Source: Natronoarchaeum rubrum
GTDB taxonomy: Archaea > Halobacteriota > Halobacteria > Halobacteriales > Natronoarchaeaceae
DNA: 64,000 nt
NCBI RefSeq assembly: GCF_024494695.1
Contig: NZ_JANHDP010000004.1
Location: 124,001 to 188,000 of the forward strand
Direction of reading: 5' to 3'
Shown here: piece by piece, positions 43,322 through 51,325 of the stretch
Layout of the letters: each line of letters begins with the position of its first letter
Position numbering within the stretch: position 1 is the stretch's first letter
Translations under genes and position numbers: made by a program
The notes under the pieces: generated by a model
The model's input: only the letters and a program-made list of their open reading frames with translations
What the model was told of the DNA's origin: nothing
Database searches by the model: none

Positions 43322-43819
43322 GTGATTCGGCTCCTGATCGCGTTCTTCTCGGGCGATGAGACCACGGTAACGGCGACGAGCGGCGACGACGGCATCGACG
43401 TAGTGATCGACGGCACCCAGTTCCGACTGTCCCGCAGCGACGCCGCCGACCTGCAGGACGCCGTCGGCGACGCGCTGACCGAGCGCACCGAGTTCTTCCG
43501 GACCGCCGGCGAGTACCGCGAGGACGGAACCTACGAGGTCAGCCGCCGCGGCGCCGACTCCGCGGGCAACGCCAAGGTGTTCCGCGACTTCGAGGAACTG
43601 CGCCGGCTGTACGAACGCCTGCCCGACGCGTTCGACGCCGAGGACGTGGGCCGCACGGGCATCACCGGCTCGCGTCGCCACATGATCGTCCGGCACGTCG
43701 CCGAGCATCCGGCGTTCGACTGCGAGATCGCCTCGCGGAAGCCGCTGCGGGCGGTCAAGAATGACACTGGGACTGCGAACGACGCCGACGATGTGACAAC
43801 TGAGCTACCAGCTGATTGA
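43322..43819 (+). CDS. DUF7528-like protein, start uncertain
   Basis: A 165-residue protein whose body, VVIDGTQFRLSRSDAADLQDAVGDALTERTEFFRTAG through TGITGSRRHMIVRHVAEHPAFDCEIASRKPLRAV, looks like the haloarchaeal DUF7528 family. Only a GTG at 43322 opens this frame. An ATG at 43312 in another frame gives MTRSDSAPDRVLLGR before a stop, which looks like a natural haloarchaeal N terminus, so a frameshift near 43340-43357 is possible. The last 25 codons (NDTGTANDADDVTTELPAD) run into the low-GC island and may not be original. Function unknown. Confidence 0.72.
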   Translation: MIRLLIAFFSGDETTVTATSGDDGIDVVIDGTQFRLSRSDAADLQDAVGDALTERTEFFRTAGEYREDGTYEVSRRGADSAGNAKVFRDFEELRRLYERLPDAFDAEDVGRTGITGSRRHMIVRHVAEHPAFDCEIASRKPLRAVKNDTGTANDADDVTTELPAD

Positions 43820-44029
43820 CCGCGTTAAGATCTGGTAGCACCCAGAGGATTCACTTCTCCAGGTTCGCCTATTTGATTCACATCGTGATGAGCGATATGG
43901 AGGTGAACCTATGTTCTGTTGCAGACAGGAAGTATGAGTCTATACGGAATCTTGACCGCATTCCCCATCAAGATTAGACCGATTGGTGATCTGACTTCTG
44001 GCAAGGGTCTGTAAATAATTCTGAAGAAG
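43820..44029. other. AT-rich left part of the low-GC island
   Basis: About 210 bases of low-GC DNA without a supported gene. Just before it, GCTACCAG (43803-43810) pairs with CTGGTAGC (43832-43839), a possible terminator for the DUF7528 gene. AGGTTCGCC (about 43860-43868) and GGTGAACCT (about 43903-43911) form another imperfect inverted repeat. CTGTAAATAATTC near 44008 could be the promoter for the island gene. Confidence 0.5.
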
Positions 44030-44899
44030 GTGAAATATCTTCTATTGGGCAGTTTCCTCACTAGTCTTTTTTATGATCCAGGATACAGTTATTATCATAT
44101 GATGGCATTACAGAGTTTTCCTGAGGGTTTTTGGTCGGTAGACATTTCTGACGTGATCTCTGCCTTATTATCCTTAGCTTTAGTCATTTTATATTGGAGG
44201 ATGCAAAAATTTCAGGAGACTGTGGTATCTATACAACAAAAGCAGGCCGAATTAATGGAAAGACAAGCAGACTTCACGCAGGCAAATCATCAACCAGTAT
44301 TACATTCGGATGATGTGACCGGGGAGGGACAGAAAGTCAATCTATCGCTCCATAATGACGGGAATGGCCCTGCGCATGGACTTTTGCTTCAAGCTGTTCT
44401 ATATAAGCAGGAAGAAATGATGGATGGAGATCCTGGTGAAGTCATTCCAGGGTATAATGGAAGTGGTTCTGTAATTGGACCAGAGTGGACTCCACTTTTT
44501 CGCGAATCTGCCTCCGAAGAAGATGTTGGTGAAGAAGAAGAAGTTCTTGCAACTGCGATTCGAGAAGGCGAGAAATCCGTGTCCTTCGAATCTGAATTGA
44601 AATTCACCTACATGTCTCCGGGATCTGGCCAATATGATGTCACCTTCACTGAGGCAATGGATAGAATAAGCAAAGAATGGGATTGCGATCACATTGCCAT
44701 CGATTTCCACATAGGATTTACAGACATATCTGGGGAATGGTATGGTGTCCCAATTGGGGCCTGTGGAGATATCCCGGTAGAAAGCTCCCTGACCCTTGAT
44801 CAAGCTCTAGACGATCCTCAAGTAGGAGCGCCTATTGGCGAGCCCATCAAAGAAGATGAGGTTTATTCAGCCATTATGCTTGACGATATAGAAGTTTAG
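44030..44899 (+). CDS. Island-encoded membrane-anchored coiled-coil protein of unknown function
   Basis: A 289-residue protein (from GTG 44030) unlike its neighbours: about 45% GC, A/T-ending codons, more Lys, Ile and Tyr. It has an N-terminal hydrophobic stretch (LLLGSFLTSLF), a second transmembrane helix at about 42-56 (VISALLSLALVILYW), a coiled coil (FQETVVSIQQKQAELMERQ), then a beta-rich domain beginning HQPVLHSDDVTGEGQKVNLSLHNDGNGPAHGLLL, a pattern shared by many membrane-tethered proteins of accessory DNA. The start is uncertain: a TTG at 44045 after AAGGTGA and ATG at 44099 are alternatives. It is intact and so may be functional. I cannot name a family. Confidence 0.7.
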   Translation: MKYLLLGSFLTSLFYDPGYSYYHMMALQSFPEGFWSVDISDVISALLSLALVILYWRMQKFQETVVSIQQKQAELMERQADFTQANHQPVLHSDDVTGEGQKVNLSLHNDGNGPAHGLLLQAVLYKQEEMMDGDPGEVIPGYNGSGSVIGPEWTPLFRESASEEDVGEEEEVLATAIREGEKSVSFESELKFTYMSPGSGQYDVTFTEAMDRISKEWDCDHIAIDFHIGFTDISGEWYGVPIGACGDIPVESSLTLDQALDDPQVGAPIGEPIKEDEVYSAIMLDDIEV

Positions 44900-44940
44900 T
44901 TAGAAATGTCAAGATCTCCTGGTCGCCATTTCAAAGCTCG

Positions 44941-45972
44941 CTAATTAATGGTGGTGTGCTCGGACTCCTCGTTGAGCGCGAGGTTCGCCGCGATCTCGGC
45001 GTTCCGCATGGCGTACTCGGCGGTCTGCTGGAGGCTGACGAGCACTTCCCGGACCTGCAGCAGGTCCTCGTTGTCCATCTCGGGGAGGTCGTCAAGGATC
45101 TCCTGTTCGCGGTCGCCGACCTCGTGGAACCGCTGGCGGGCCTCGATCGTCTTGTCGTAGTCCCGCTCGACAGCCGACTCCACCGCGAGCTTCGTCAGTT
45201 CGTCGACGTCGTCTGTGAACTCGCGGATGCGCCGCATCGTCTGCTGGTCGACGCTCAGCGAGTGCTCCTCGGTGTCGAGGACGATCTCGGCGATGTCCTC
45301 GGCGTTGTCGGCGGTGAGTTCGAGATTCTTCGCGATCGAGCGGTAGCCGATCAGCGGGAAGCCCGATTCGAGTCCCACCGCGCGGGCGAGGTTGGGGTTC
45401 TGGTAGGCGGTGAAGATCAGGCGCAGCATCAGGACGAAGATCTTGTTCGCCTGACGCTCGCGGTTGAGCGCGCGCTGGGCCAGATCGGGGTTGCCGTGGG
45501 CCAGCGCCTTGATCCCCTCGCCGCGCATCGTCGAGCCGGTCGATTCGAGCCGCTCGATCAGGTTGTCGAGCGTGAAGTCCTCGGGGTCGACCGAACACCG
45601 GATCGCGATGCTTTCCGGCGTCTCCTCGATGACGCCCAGGCCCATCAGCTGCGTCTCGGCCTCGTAGACGGCGTTGATGTGGTCCGACGACAGCGCTCCC
45701 TCTGACTGGTCGATCCGGATGACGCGGCGACCGAGCACGTACTGGGCGACGATCGCCCGCTCGACGGCGTTCGCGTCGAGGTCGTCCGCGTGGATGATCG
45801 CCTCGGACTCCTCGGTGCTCGCGGATTCGGGCATCACCGTCAGCGTTCCCTTTCCGCCCATCCGCAGCGACACCTCGTCGCCTTTCTCGACGTTCTGTTC
45901 GCTCGCCCACTCCGCCGGGAGCGTCATCGCGAGCGTGGAGGGCCCCAGCCGCTGGACCTTGCGCGTTTCCAT
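44941..45972 (-). CDS. AbrB-PhoU phosphate-uptake regulator
   Basis: A 343-residue protein with an N-terminal SpoVT/AbrB-type DNA-binding domain (METRKVQRLGPSTLAMTLPAEW through GGKGTLTVMPE) and a PhoU-like helical body with two three-helix repeats (for example NIARxx-type YRSIAKNLELTADNAEDIAEIVLD). This fusion is the common archaeal form of PhoU and regulates phosphate transport. The start at 45972 is about 27 bases after a minus-strand TATA-like GATTAAGG (45997-46004); the longer upstream frame is AT-rich non-coding. No pst transporter genes are adjacent. Its 3' end abuts the low-GC island: TAG at 44941-44943. Confidence 0.9.
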   Translation of the reverse strand: METRKVQRLGPSTLAMTLPAEWASEQNVEKGDEVSLRMGGKGTLTVMPESASTEESEAIIHADDLDANAVERAIVAQYVLGRRVIRIDQSEGALSSDHINAVYEAETQLMGLGVIEETPESIAIRCSVDPEDFTLDNLIERLESTGSTMRGEGIKALAHGNPDLAQRALNRERQANKIFVLMLRLIFTAYQNPNLARAVGLESGFPLIGYRSIAKNLELTADNAEDIAEIVLDTEEHSLSVDQQTMRRIREFTDDVDELTKLAVESAVERDYDKTIEARQRFHEVGDREQEILDDLPEMDNEDLLQVREVLVSLQQTAEYAMRNAEIAANLALNEESEHTTIN

Positions 45973-46075
45973 GGAAGGGGGTACGGCGGAGCCGACCTTA
46001 ATCTTGTCTATATCTGCATTATCTTCTCGGGAGTAATAATACACTGCTGCGAACGCCCGTCCAATATATAAGGTC

Positions 46076-47284
46076 TTAGACGACCTTCATCATCCGCCGC
46101 TCGAAGCGCCCGACGCGGGCCTTCAGCCAGCCGCGGAGCGACTCGTCGAGGTCGGCGTCGTCAGTGTCGACCCGCAAGACGTTCAGTTCGTCGAGCTTCC
46201 GCCGCGAGGCGACCACTTCCAGGTCGCAGCGCTCGATCACGGCCGGCGAGATCTGGTCGTTGCCGCGACCGAACACGAACCCCTGGCCGCCGATCGGCGA
46301 GACGACGACGACGGCCGGCCCTTCCAGCGCGTCGAGAATCTCGGCTTCGGTGGCGTCCCGGGCGAGCAACTCGCCGGCCGGCGTCGCCGGCTCGTGGTAG
46401 CTGTCGGCTTCGACGCCCTCCGGTGCGGAGCGCCAGACGTCGACGCCGAGCGGCGAGCCCTCGAACCCGAGCCGCTCTTTGATCGCGCCGACGGTGCTGC
46501 CCGGCCCGAGCACGTAGGTCGTCCCCGGGTCGAGGTCGCGGACGAATCCCTCCGCGAGCGTCTCGACGCTGCCGCCACCCAGTTGCTTGCTCGACTGCAG
46601 CTCCTCGGAGACCGGGACGGGCCGGACGCCCCGAAGCTCGGTCTCGACGGCGCCGCCGCGGTACGCGTCCTCGTCGATGTCGTTTATTTCTCGGTCCGCG
46701 ACGCGCTCGAACGTCGCCGCGATCCGCCCGGCGTCCCGCGGCGTGACGCCGAACACCGACGAGTAGACTTTCACGCCCGCGGGGACGCCGAGCATCGGCG
46801 TCTCGTCCGCGGAGCCGTCGGCCGGCCGGTCGTCGGCGCCGCCCTCCTGGTCGGTGCTGTCCGCGCCCGCCTCGACGTCGTCCAGCGCCGCGGCGACGTC
46901 GACGGCGGTGCCGTCGCCGCCGACGAACAGCACGAGGTCGACGCCCCGGTCGACGAACGCCTCGACGGCCGCCCGCGTGTCCTCGGCCGTCGTTTCGGAC
47001 GGCGCTTCGGCTTCGGACGCGCCGCTCGGTGGTTCGTAGACAACCCTCGGCTCTAGGCCGGCGTCCCGCGCCTCGTCGGCGCCCATCCGCCCGCCGGCGG
47101 CCAGCAGGTCGATCTCGCCCTCGGCGTGGCGTACCAGCGACTCCAGCGCCTCGGTCGCGCGCTCGGGCGCCCGCGGCGTCGCCCCGCGCTCGACGGCTTC
47201 CGCGACTTTCCCGTCCGTTCCCTTGAGGCCGACGCGACCGCCCATCCCGGCGACGGGGTTCACGACGACGCCGATCCGACGCAT
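46076..47284 (-). CDS. ATP-NAD kinase family protein (AcoX-like)
   Basis: A 402-residue protein of the ATP-NAD kinase superfamily. It opens MRRIGVVVNPVAGMGGRVGLKG and contains the diagnostic VDLVLFVGGDGTAVDVAAAL (GGDGT). Unlike true NAD kinases it has the longer AcoX-type layout, with PAGVKVYSSVFGVTPRDAG and PIGGQGFVFGRGNDQISPAVI. An insertion of about 25 acidic residues (DVEAGADSTDQEGGADDRPA) follows the GGDGT motif and is probably a surface loop. The enzymatic substrate of this branch is unclear. The start at 47284 is supported by a TATA-like GTCTTTTCC about 27 bases upstream on that strand. Confidence 0.87.
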   Translation of the reverse strand: MRRIGVVVNPVAGMGGRVGLKGTDGKVAEAVERGATPRAPERATEALESLVRHAEGEIDLLAAGGRMGADEARDAGLEPRVVYEPPSGASEAEAPSETTAEDTRAAVEAFVDRGVDLVLFVGGDGTAVDVAAALDDVEAGADSTDQEGGADDRPADGSADETPMLGVPAGVKVYSSVFGVTPRDAGRIAATFERVADREINDIDEDAYRGGAVETELRGVRPVPVSEELQSSKQLGGGSVETLAEGFVRDLDPGTTYVLGPGSTVGAIKERLGFEGSPLGVDVWRSAPEGVEADSYHEPATPAGELLARDATEAEILDALEGPAVVVVSPIGGQGFVFGRGNDQISPAVIERCDLEVVASRRKLDELNVLRVDTDDADLDESLRGWLKARVGRFERRMMKVV

Positions 47285-47427
47285 GCGGAGACGTTGGGCG
47301 AGCGGGGGGAAAAGACCGCCGCTCGGCGGCGAGGTGCGTCCGGCGTCGCGTACCGACGCCGTCAGCGCGGCGTGTTCGGCGGGAGCGCTTCTCAAGGTTT
47401 AAGAGAACGCCGCAAAAACACGCGACC

Positions 47428-47538
47428 ATGACTATCGCACCCCTCGCCGCCGACCTGCCGATGTGGCCGACGAGCCTCGCCGTGCTGGGATCGAGCCTGC
47501 TGATCACCGCCGCCTGGCTGTTCTACCTGTACCGATAG
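47428..47538 (+). CDS. Very small single-helix membrane protein (36 aa)
   Basis: A 36-residue ORF: MTIAPLAADLPMWPTSLAVL, then a transmembrane helix ending TAAWLFYLYR. It is preceded by a TATA-like GTTTAAG at 47397-47403, 27-31 bases before the ATG, just as for leaderless genes here, and its codons have the local G/C third-base bias. That and the well-formed helix make it likely real. It lies alone between two minus-strand genes. Function unknown. Confidence 0.6.
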   Translation: MTIAPLAADLPMWPTSLAVLGSSLLITAAWLFYLYR

Positions 47539-47572
47539 CGCCGTCTCGGCGGCGTTTCTCGCCCGGAAGCGC

Positions 47573-48277
47573 TTATCGCTCTTCGGTCTCCACCACGTCG
47601 ACCCGCTCGCGGAGCCACCCGGCCGCCGCCTCGACCGCGTCGGCGTTGACGTCCTTGATCTTCACGCGGACGTACTCGCCGGGGTAGCTGCCGACCGTCA
47701 CGTCGAAGCGCTCCCGCAGCTCCTCGATCCTGTCCAGCAGCGCGCTCTCGGGTTCGTCGACCGTCACGACGACGGCGTGGGTCCGCTCGCCGGCGAACTC
47801 GCCGGCCACCCGCTCGAACATCCCTTCCATCTCCTGGGGGACGCCCGGCAGGACGTACACCTCGTCGTCGACGACACAGCCCGGCGCGACGCCGACGTCG
47901 TTGTGAAGCACGCGAGCGCCGGCTGGCAGGTGGCTCGTCCCCTCGACCAGGTCGTCGCGCTCGTAGCCGCCGTGTTCGACGAGCCACGCGACCGCCTCGT
48001 CGTTGCGTTCGACGTCGCGGCCGAACGCCGCGGCGACGCCGTCCATCGTCACGTCGTCGTGGGTCGGTCCCAGTCCGCCGGTGACGACCACCGCGTCGTA
48101 CTCGGCGCGGTACTCGTTGACGACCCGGGCGATGTCGCCGACCCGGTCGGGGACGACCGTGATCCGCTCGACGTCGACGCCGCGCTCGTCGAGCCGATCG
48201 CAGAGCCAGGTCGCGTTGGTGTTGGTCGTGTCGCCGGCGAGAATCTCGTCGCCGACGTTGATGACCGCGACGTGCAT
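47573..48277 (-). CDS. Molybdopterin-binding / CinA N-terminal-like protein
   Basis: A 234-residue protein of the MoaB/MogA-like fold found at the N terminus of CinA (COG1058). Signatures: VAVINVGDEILAGDTTNTNATWLCDRLDERG and VVVTGGLGPTHDDVTMDGVAAAFGRD. The PGVPQEMEGMFERV segment is also typical. Stand-alone archaeal versions may hydrolyse ADP-ribose or act on pterin nucleotides; the actual substrate is not established. The start at 48277 follows a TATA-like CTTTTGTCC on the minus strand. It lies downstream of the tfe-DUF2110-DUF5803 operon, 96 bp away. Confidence 0.88.
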   Translation of the reverse strand: MHVAVINVGDEILAGDTTNTNATWLCDRLDERGVDVERITVVPDRVGDIARVVNEYRAEYDAVVVTGGLGPTHDDVTMDGVAAAFGRDVERNDEAVAWLVEHGGYERDDLVEGTSHLPAGARVLHNDVGVAPGCVVDDEVYVLPGVPQEMEGMFERVAGEFAGERTHAVVVTVDEPESALLDRIEELRERFDVTVGSYPGEYVRVKIKDVNADAVEAAAGWLRERVDVVETEER

Positions 48278-48373
48278 ACCGAACCGTTGCGGGGCCCGGG
48301 ACAAAAGTTCGCGGGACGGGGCGGGGACGGCCGGTTCGACGCCGCGGGACGGTCGGTTTCAGTAACAGCCGGA

Positions 48374-49144
48374 TCAGCCCATCCCCGGCGGCGGCTGCTT
48401 GCCGTCGTCGTCCTCGGGATCGAGTTCGAGGCCGTGTTCCTTGCGCATCTCCTTTAACTTCCGAATCTGTCGGTTGAAGTGGAAGTAGCCGCCGAGCGCG
48501 ACCAGCCCGAGGCTGACGACCAACCCGTAGAAGAAGTACCGGTCGCGGTCGACGTAGTACTTGAGGAATACCGGGCTCGACACGTCGCTCCACACGATAT
48601 TGACGCGGCCGTCGACCGTCTCGGTCCGGTGGCCGCTGCGCGGACTGACGTGCCCGAGCAGGAAGTCCTCGGTGCTGTGATCGGGCGGGAGGGCGACGCG
48701 GTATGACCCCTCGATGTACGCCGGCAGGCGGAGCTCCTTGGGGTCGGTTTCGGAGGTGAAGGCGAGCTTCCCGTCCTCGCTCGGTAGGCTGACGACGAGC
48801 CGTTCGTCGGTACGCTCGATGTCGAGGTCGGTGCCGTTGACGAACGTGCCGTTCTCGCCCCGGAACTTGATCGCGCTGATCCGTAGCGGTCGGTCGCTGG
48901 TGATCCCGCTCCGGTAGAGTTCGAGCTCCTCTCGCCCGGAGACGTCGTACACCGCCTTGAACTCGGCGTCGCTGGTGAGCGATCCGGCGTTCGCGATGTC
49001 GATGGACACGTCCTGCTGGGCGCTCCAGTTGTACGTCGCGTCCTCGTTCAGCCGCTCCTCGTCGGGGCCGCCGCCGCCGACACAGCCCGCCGTGAGCGCG
49101 AGGAGTGCGACCGCGACCGTGGCGAGGAGCAGCCGCCGATTCAT
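48374..49144 (-). CDS. DUF5803-family lipoprotein
   Basis: A 256-residue protein with a lipoprotein signal: MNRRLLLATVAVALLALTAGC, the Cys being the lipidation site. The exported domain is beta-rich; near the C terminus is one membrane helix (YFFYGLVVSLGLVALGGYFHF) and a basic/acidic tail (RQIRKLKEMRKEHG) that would be cytoplasmic. This matches the haloarchaeal DUF5803 family, which regularly follows tfe and DUF2110. Its ATG overlaps the upstream stop by four bases (ATGA at 49141-49144), so translation is coupled. Function unknown. Confidence 0.87.
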   Translation of the reverse strand: MNRRLLLATVAVALLALTAGCVGGGGPDEERLNEDATYNWSAQQDVSIDIANAGSLTSDAEFKAVYDVSGREELELYRSGITSDRPLRISAIKFRGENGTFVNGTDLDIERTDERLVVSLPSEDGKLAFTSETDPKELRLPAYIEGSYRVALPPDHSTEDFLLGHVSPRSGHRTETVDGRVNIVWSDVSSPVFLKYYVDRDRYFFYGLVVSLGLVALGGYFHFNRQIRKLKEMRKEHGLELDPEDDDGKQPPPGMG

Positions 49145-49815
49145 GGAACGACTGCGCGCAGCTCGGCGGGCAGGTACTGGCCGATGCTCGCGACCAGTCC
49201 CGGCGGATCGGTTCCTTCGCCGCAGACGACGCTTTGCTCTAACAGTCCGAGCCGCTCGACGGTGACAATGTCCTGCGCGTGGCCGGCCCGGTTGACCGTG
49301 GCGCGGACCTCCGCGCGGGTGGCGCTGTTGACGTTGACGCGACCCGTTCCGCGGGTCCACTCGTAGAGCTGGTCTTGCTGGGCTTCGGAGAGTCGAGCGT
49401 CTTCCTCGGCGTCGCCGTAGACGAACTCGAGGGGCGTGTGCTGGACGATGCCGAAGCGCTGGCGGATCTGCTCGGGACTCCCCTGCCCGAGTCCGAGGTC
49501 GGCCGCCGAGATGCGAACGGCGCCGCCGGAATCGAGCACGAACCCGTCGTCGTCCCAGGATTCGAGCGTGCCGACGTACGTCTCGCCGTCCTCGAAGCGG
49601 TCGGTGATCGCTCCCCACTCCTCGGAGAGCACGTTCCGGGCTGCGACGGCGTCCTCGCCCTCGATCGTGACCGAGGGGAAGTCGTCGTGGCGGACGCCCA
49701 GCTCGAACGTCACGTCGAGATCGCCCACGGCGTTGTCGATCAGCGAGCGCAGCGAGTCCAGCGCGCGGTCCTCGGCGTCGCCCGAGACGTACAGCTTCGT
49801 GGCCAGGACGACCAT
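49141..49815 (-). CDS. DUF2110 family protein
   Basis: A 224-residue soluble protein of the archaeal DUF2110 family: VVLATKLYVSGDAEDRALDSLRSLIDNAVGDLDVTFELG at the start, then an S1-like central part (YVGTLESWDDDGFVLDSGGAVRISAADLGLG) and VNVNSATRAEVRATVNRAGHAQDIVTVERLGLLE. Its ATG shares a base with the tfe stop codon (49815), and its stop overlaps the DUF5803 start, so the three genes form a translationally coupled operon. A link to transcription is suggested only by the position next to tfe. Confidence 0.9.
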   Translation of the reverse strand: MVVLATKLYVSGDAEDRALDSLRSLIDNAVGDLDVTFELGVRHDDFPSVTIEGEDAVAARNVLSEEWGAITDRFEDGETYVGTLESWDDDGFVLDSGGAVRISAADLGLGQGSPEQIRQRFGIVQHTPLEFVYGDAEEDARLSEAQQDQLYEWTRGTGRVNVNSATRAEVRATVNRAGHAQDIVTVERLGLLEQSVVCGEGTDPPGLVASIGQYLPAELRAVVP

Positions 49816-50345
49816 TATGCCTCGGCCTCGAGATCGACGTTCAGCTCGTCCCGGAGGTCCTCGATGCGTTCGTCCATCGCGTCGACGAGGTGGGTGTTCT
49901 CCATCGACTCCAGCGGCGAGCCACACTCGGGGCACTCGAAGCCGAAGTCCATCGCCTCGCCGAACTCGAAGCGGATCGAACAGACCTCACAGAGGTAGAA
50001 CTCGTGGGTACGCTCGTACTCGCGGCGCTCCTCTAGAGCCTCGTAGAGGCGGTGCATCTCCTCTTCGAGATTCTCCGGGATCTTGTCGTACTCGAACGTC
50101 CAGAGGTAGGTCAGCCAGCCCGAGTCCTCGTCGCGGAGCCGGCGGTACGTCGCCAGGTCGTTCTCGTAGAGAATAAACAGCGCCCGGCGGACGTCGTTGA
50201 GCTCCATGTCGAGCTCCTCGGCGAGCTCCTCGTCGGTGACCTCGCCGTCCGGCGGGGCGGCCGCGACCGGCATGCCCTTCGGACCGACGAGCTCGTGCAA
50301 GTACTTCTGGATGACGGGGTCCTCGAGGAGATCCTCAAAAGCCAT
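49815..50345 (-). CDS. tfe: Transcription factor E (TFE)
   Basis: A 176-residue homologue of TFIIE-alpha that helps TBP/TFB open the promoter. The N-terminal winged helix spans MAFEDLLEDPVIQKYLHELVG through ELNDVRRALFILYENDLATY; the C-terminal zinc ribbon has CEVC and CPEC (residues about 130-152). The start at 50345 lies about 27 bases after a minus-strand TATA-like ACTTTTAAAC (around 50369-50378). It is the first gene of the overlapping tfe-DUF2110-DUF5803 operon. The acidic tail ends LNVDLEAEA. Confidence 0.96.
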   Translation of the reverse strand: MAFEDLLEDPVIQKYLHELVGPKGMPVAAAPPDGEVTDEELAEELDMELNDVRRALFILYENDLATYRRLRDEDSGWLTYLWTFEYDKIPENLEEEMHRLYEALEERREYERTHEFYLCEVCSIRFEFGEAMDFGFECPECGSPLESMENTHLVDAMDERIEDLRDELNVDLEAEA

Positions 50346-50446
50346 TATTCTAGTGGCGGGCGTCCGCGAGTTTAAAAGTACCGTTCGCGAACCGGTGACG
50401 GGCGGACTCGTAGCCTTTTTTGACCGTCCCCGGCTACCTCGCTCCA

Positions 50447-51325
50447 ATGGACGTACTGGTCGTCGGAGCGGGGGAGATGGGGCGCTGGTTCGGCGCGACG
50501 CTGTCCGGCGAGCGCAGCGCGGCGTCCGGATCGGCGGACGGTGGTACCGGCGCCGCTGCGAAGTTCGACGCCGACGTCGCCTTCGCCGATCTCGACGCCG
50601 ACGCCGCGGCGGCCGCGGCCGAGGCCGCTGGCGGGCGCGCCGTCTCGCCGGAGACCGACGAGCACTTCGACGTCGTCTGTATCGCGGTGCCGATGTCGGT
50701 CGCGGCCGAGGCGATCGCCGAGCACGCCGACCAGGCCACCGAGGCGATCGTCGACGTGACCGGCGAGATGGCCGGCCCCGTCGCGGCGATGGCCGAGCAC
50801 GCACCCGACCTGGAGCGCGCCAGCTTACACCCGCTGTTCGCGCCGGAGAACGCGCCGGGCAACGTCGCCGTCGTTCGGGACGAGAGGGGCCCGACGACCG
50901 ACGCCGTGCTCGACGCGATCGCCGCGGCGGGCAACGAGGTGTTCGAGACCACGCCCGAGGAGCACGACGAGGCGATGGCGACCGTCCAGGCCGGCGCCCA
51001 CACCGCGGTACTGGCCTACGCGCTCGCCGCCGAGGATGTCCCGGAGCGGTTCCAGACGCCCGTCTCCGAGGGGCTCGGCGACCTCGTCGAGCAGGTAACG
51101 GGCAACAGCCCGCAAGTCTACGGCGAGATCCAGTCGACGTTCGACGGCGCCGACGCGGTCGCCGCGGCGGCCCGGCGGATCGCCGACGCCGCGGAGCAGA
51201 GCTCCGCGAGCCCTGCTTCGCAAGCTCAGCAGGACGCCGCCAATGAGGCGTTCGACGAACTGTACCGCGAGGCCGGCGGCGTCGTCGCCGACGCGTCGGC
51301 GTCCGAAGCGGAGGAGGACCGATGA
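50447..51325 (+). CDS. Prephenate/arogenate dehydrogenase
   Basis: A 292-residue NAD(P)-dependent dehydrogenase for tyrosine synthesis. The Rossmann loop is VLVVGAGEMGRWFG (residues 2-15); later come FDVVCIAVPMSVAAEAI, ERASLHPLFAPENAPGNV (the active-site His in LHPLF) and QAGAHTAVLAYALA. Near the C terminus, AEQSSASPASQAQQD is encoded by a double hairpin (51191-51233) that looks inserted in frame, since the residues before and after continue a normal helix. The last bases overlap the next gene (ATGA at 51322), so the two are cotranscribed. It is divergent from tfe. Confidence 0.9.
   Translation: MDVLVVGAGEMGRWFGATLSGERSAASGSADGGTGAAAKFDADVAFADLDADAAAAAAEAAGGRAVSPETDEHFDVVCIAVPMSVAAEAIAEHADQATEAIVDVTGEMAGPVAAMAEHAPDLERASLHPLFAPENAPGNVAVVRDERGPTTDAVLDAIAAAGNEVFETTPEEHDEAMATVQAGAHTAVLAYALAAEDVPERFQTPVSEGLGDLVEQVTGNSPQVYGEIQSTFDGADAVAAAARRIADAAEQSSASPASQAQQDAANEAFDELYREAGGVVADASASEAEEDR
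51190..51235 (+). repeat. In-frame double-hairpin element in the prephenate dehydrogenase gene
   Basis: GCGGAGC (51191-51197) pairs with GCTCCGC (51201-51207) around AGA; after GAGC, CCTGCT (51212-51217) pairs with AGCAGG (51228-51233). The encoded AEQSSASPASQAQQD resembles the product of the trpC element at 62543-62589 in sequence, order of hairpins and reading frame. Confidence 0.65.

Noticed and set aside
44399..44803. A 134-residue minus-strand ORF in the low-GC island
   Set aside because: It lies entirely antisense to the longer plus-strand gene, which has a clear domain plan (helix, coiled coil, beta domain).
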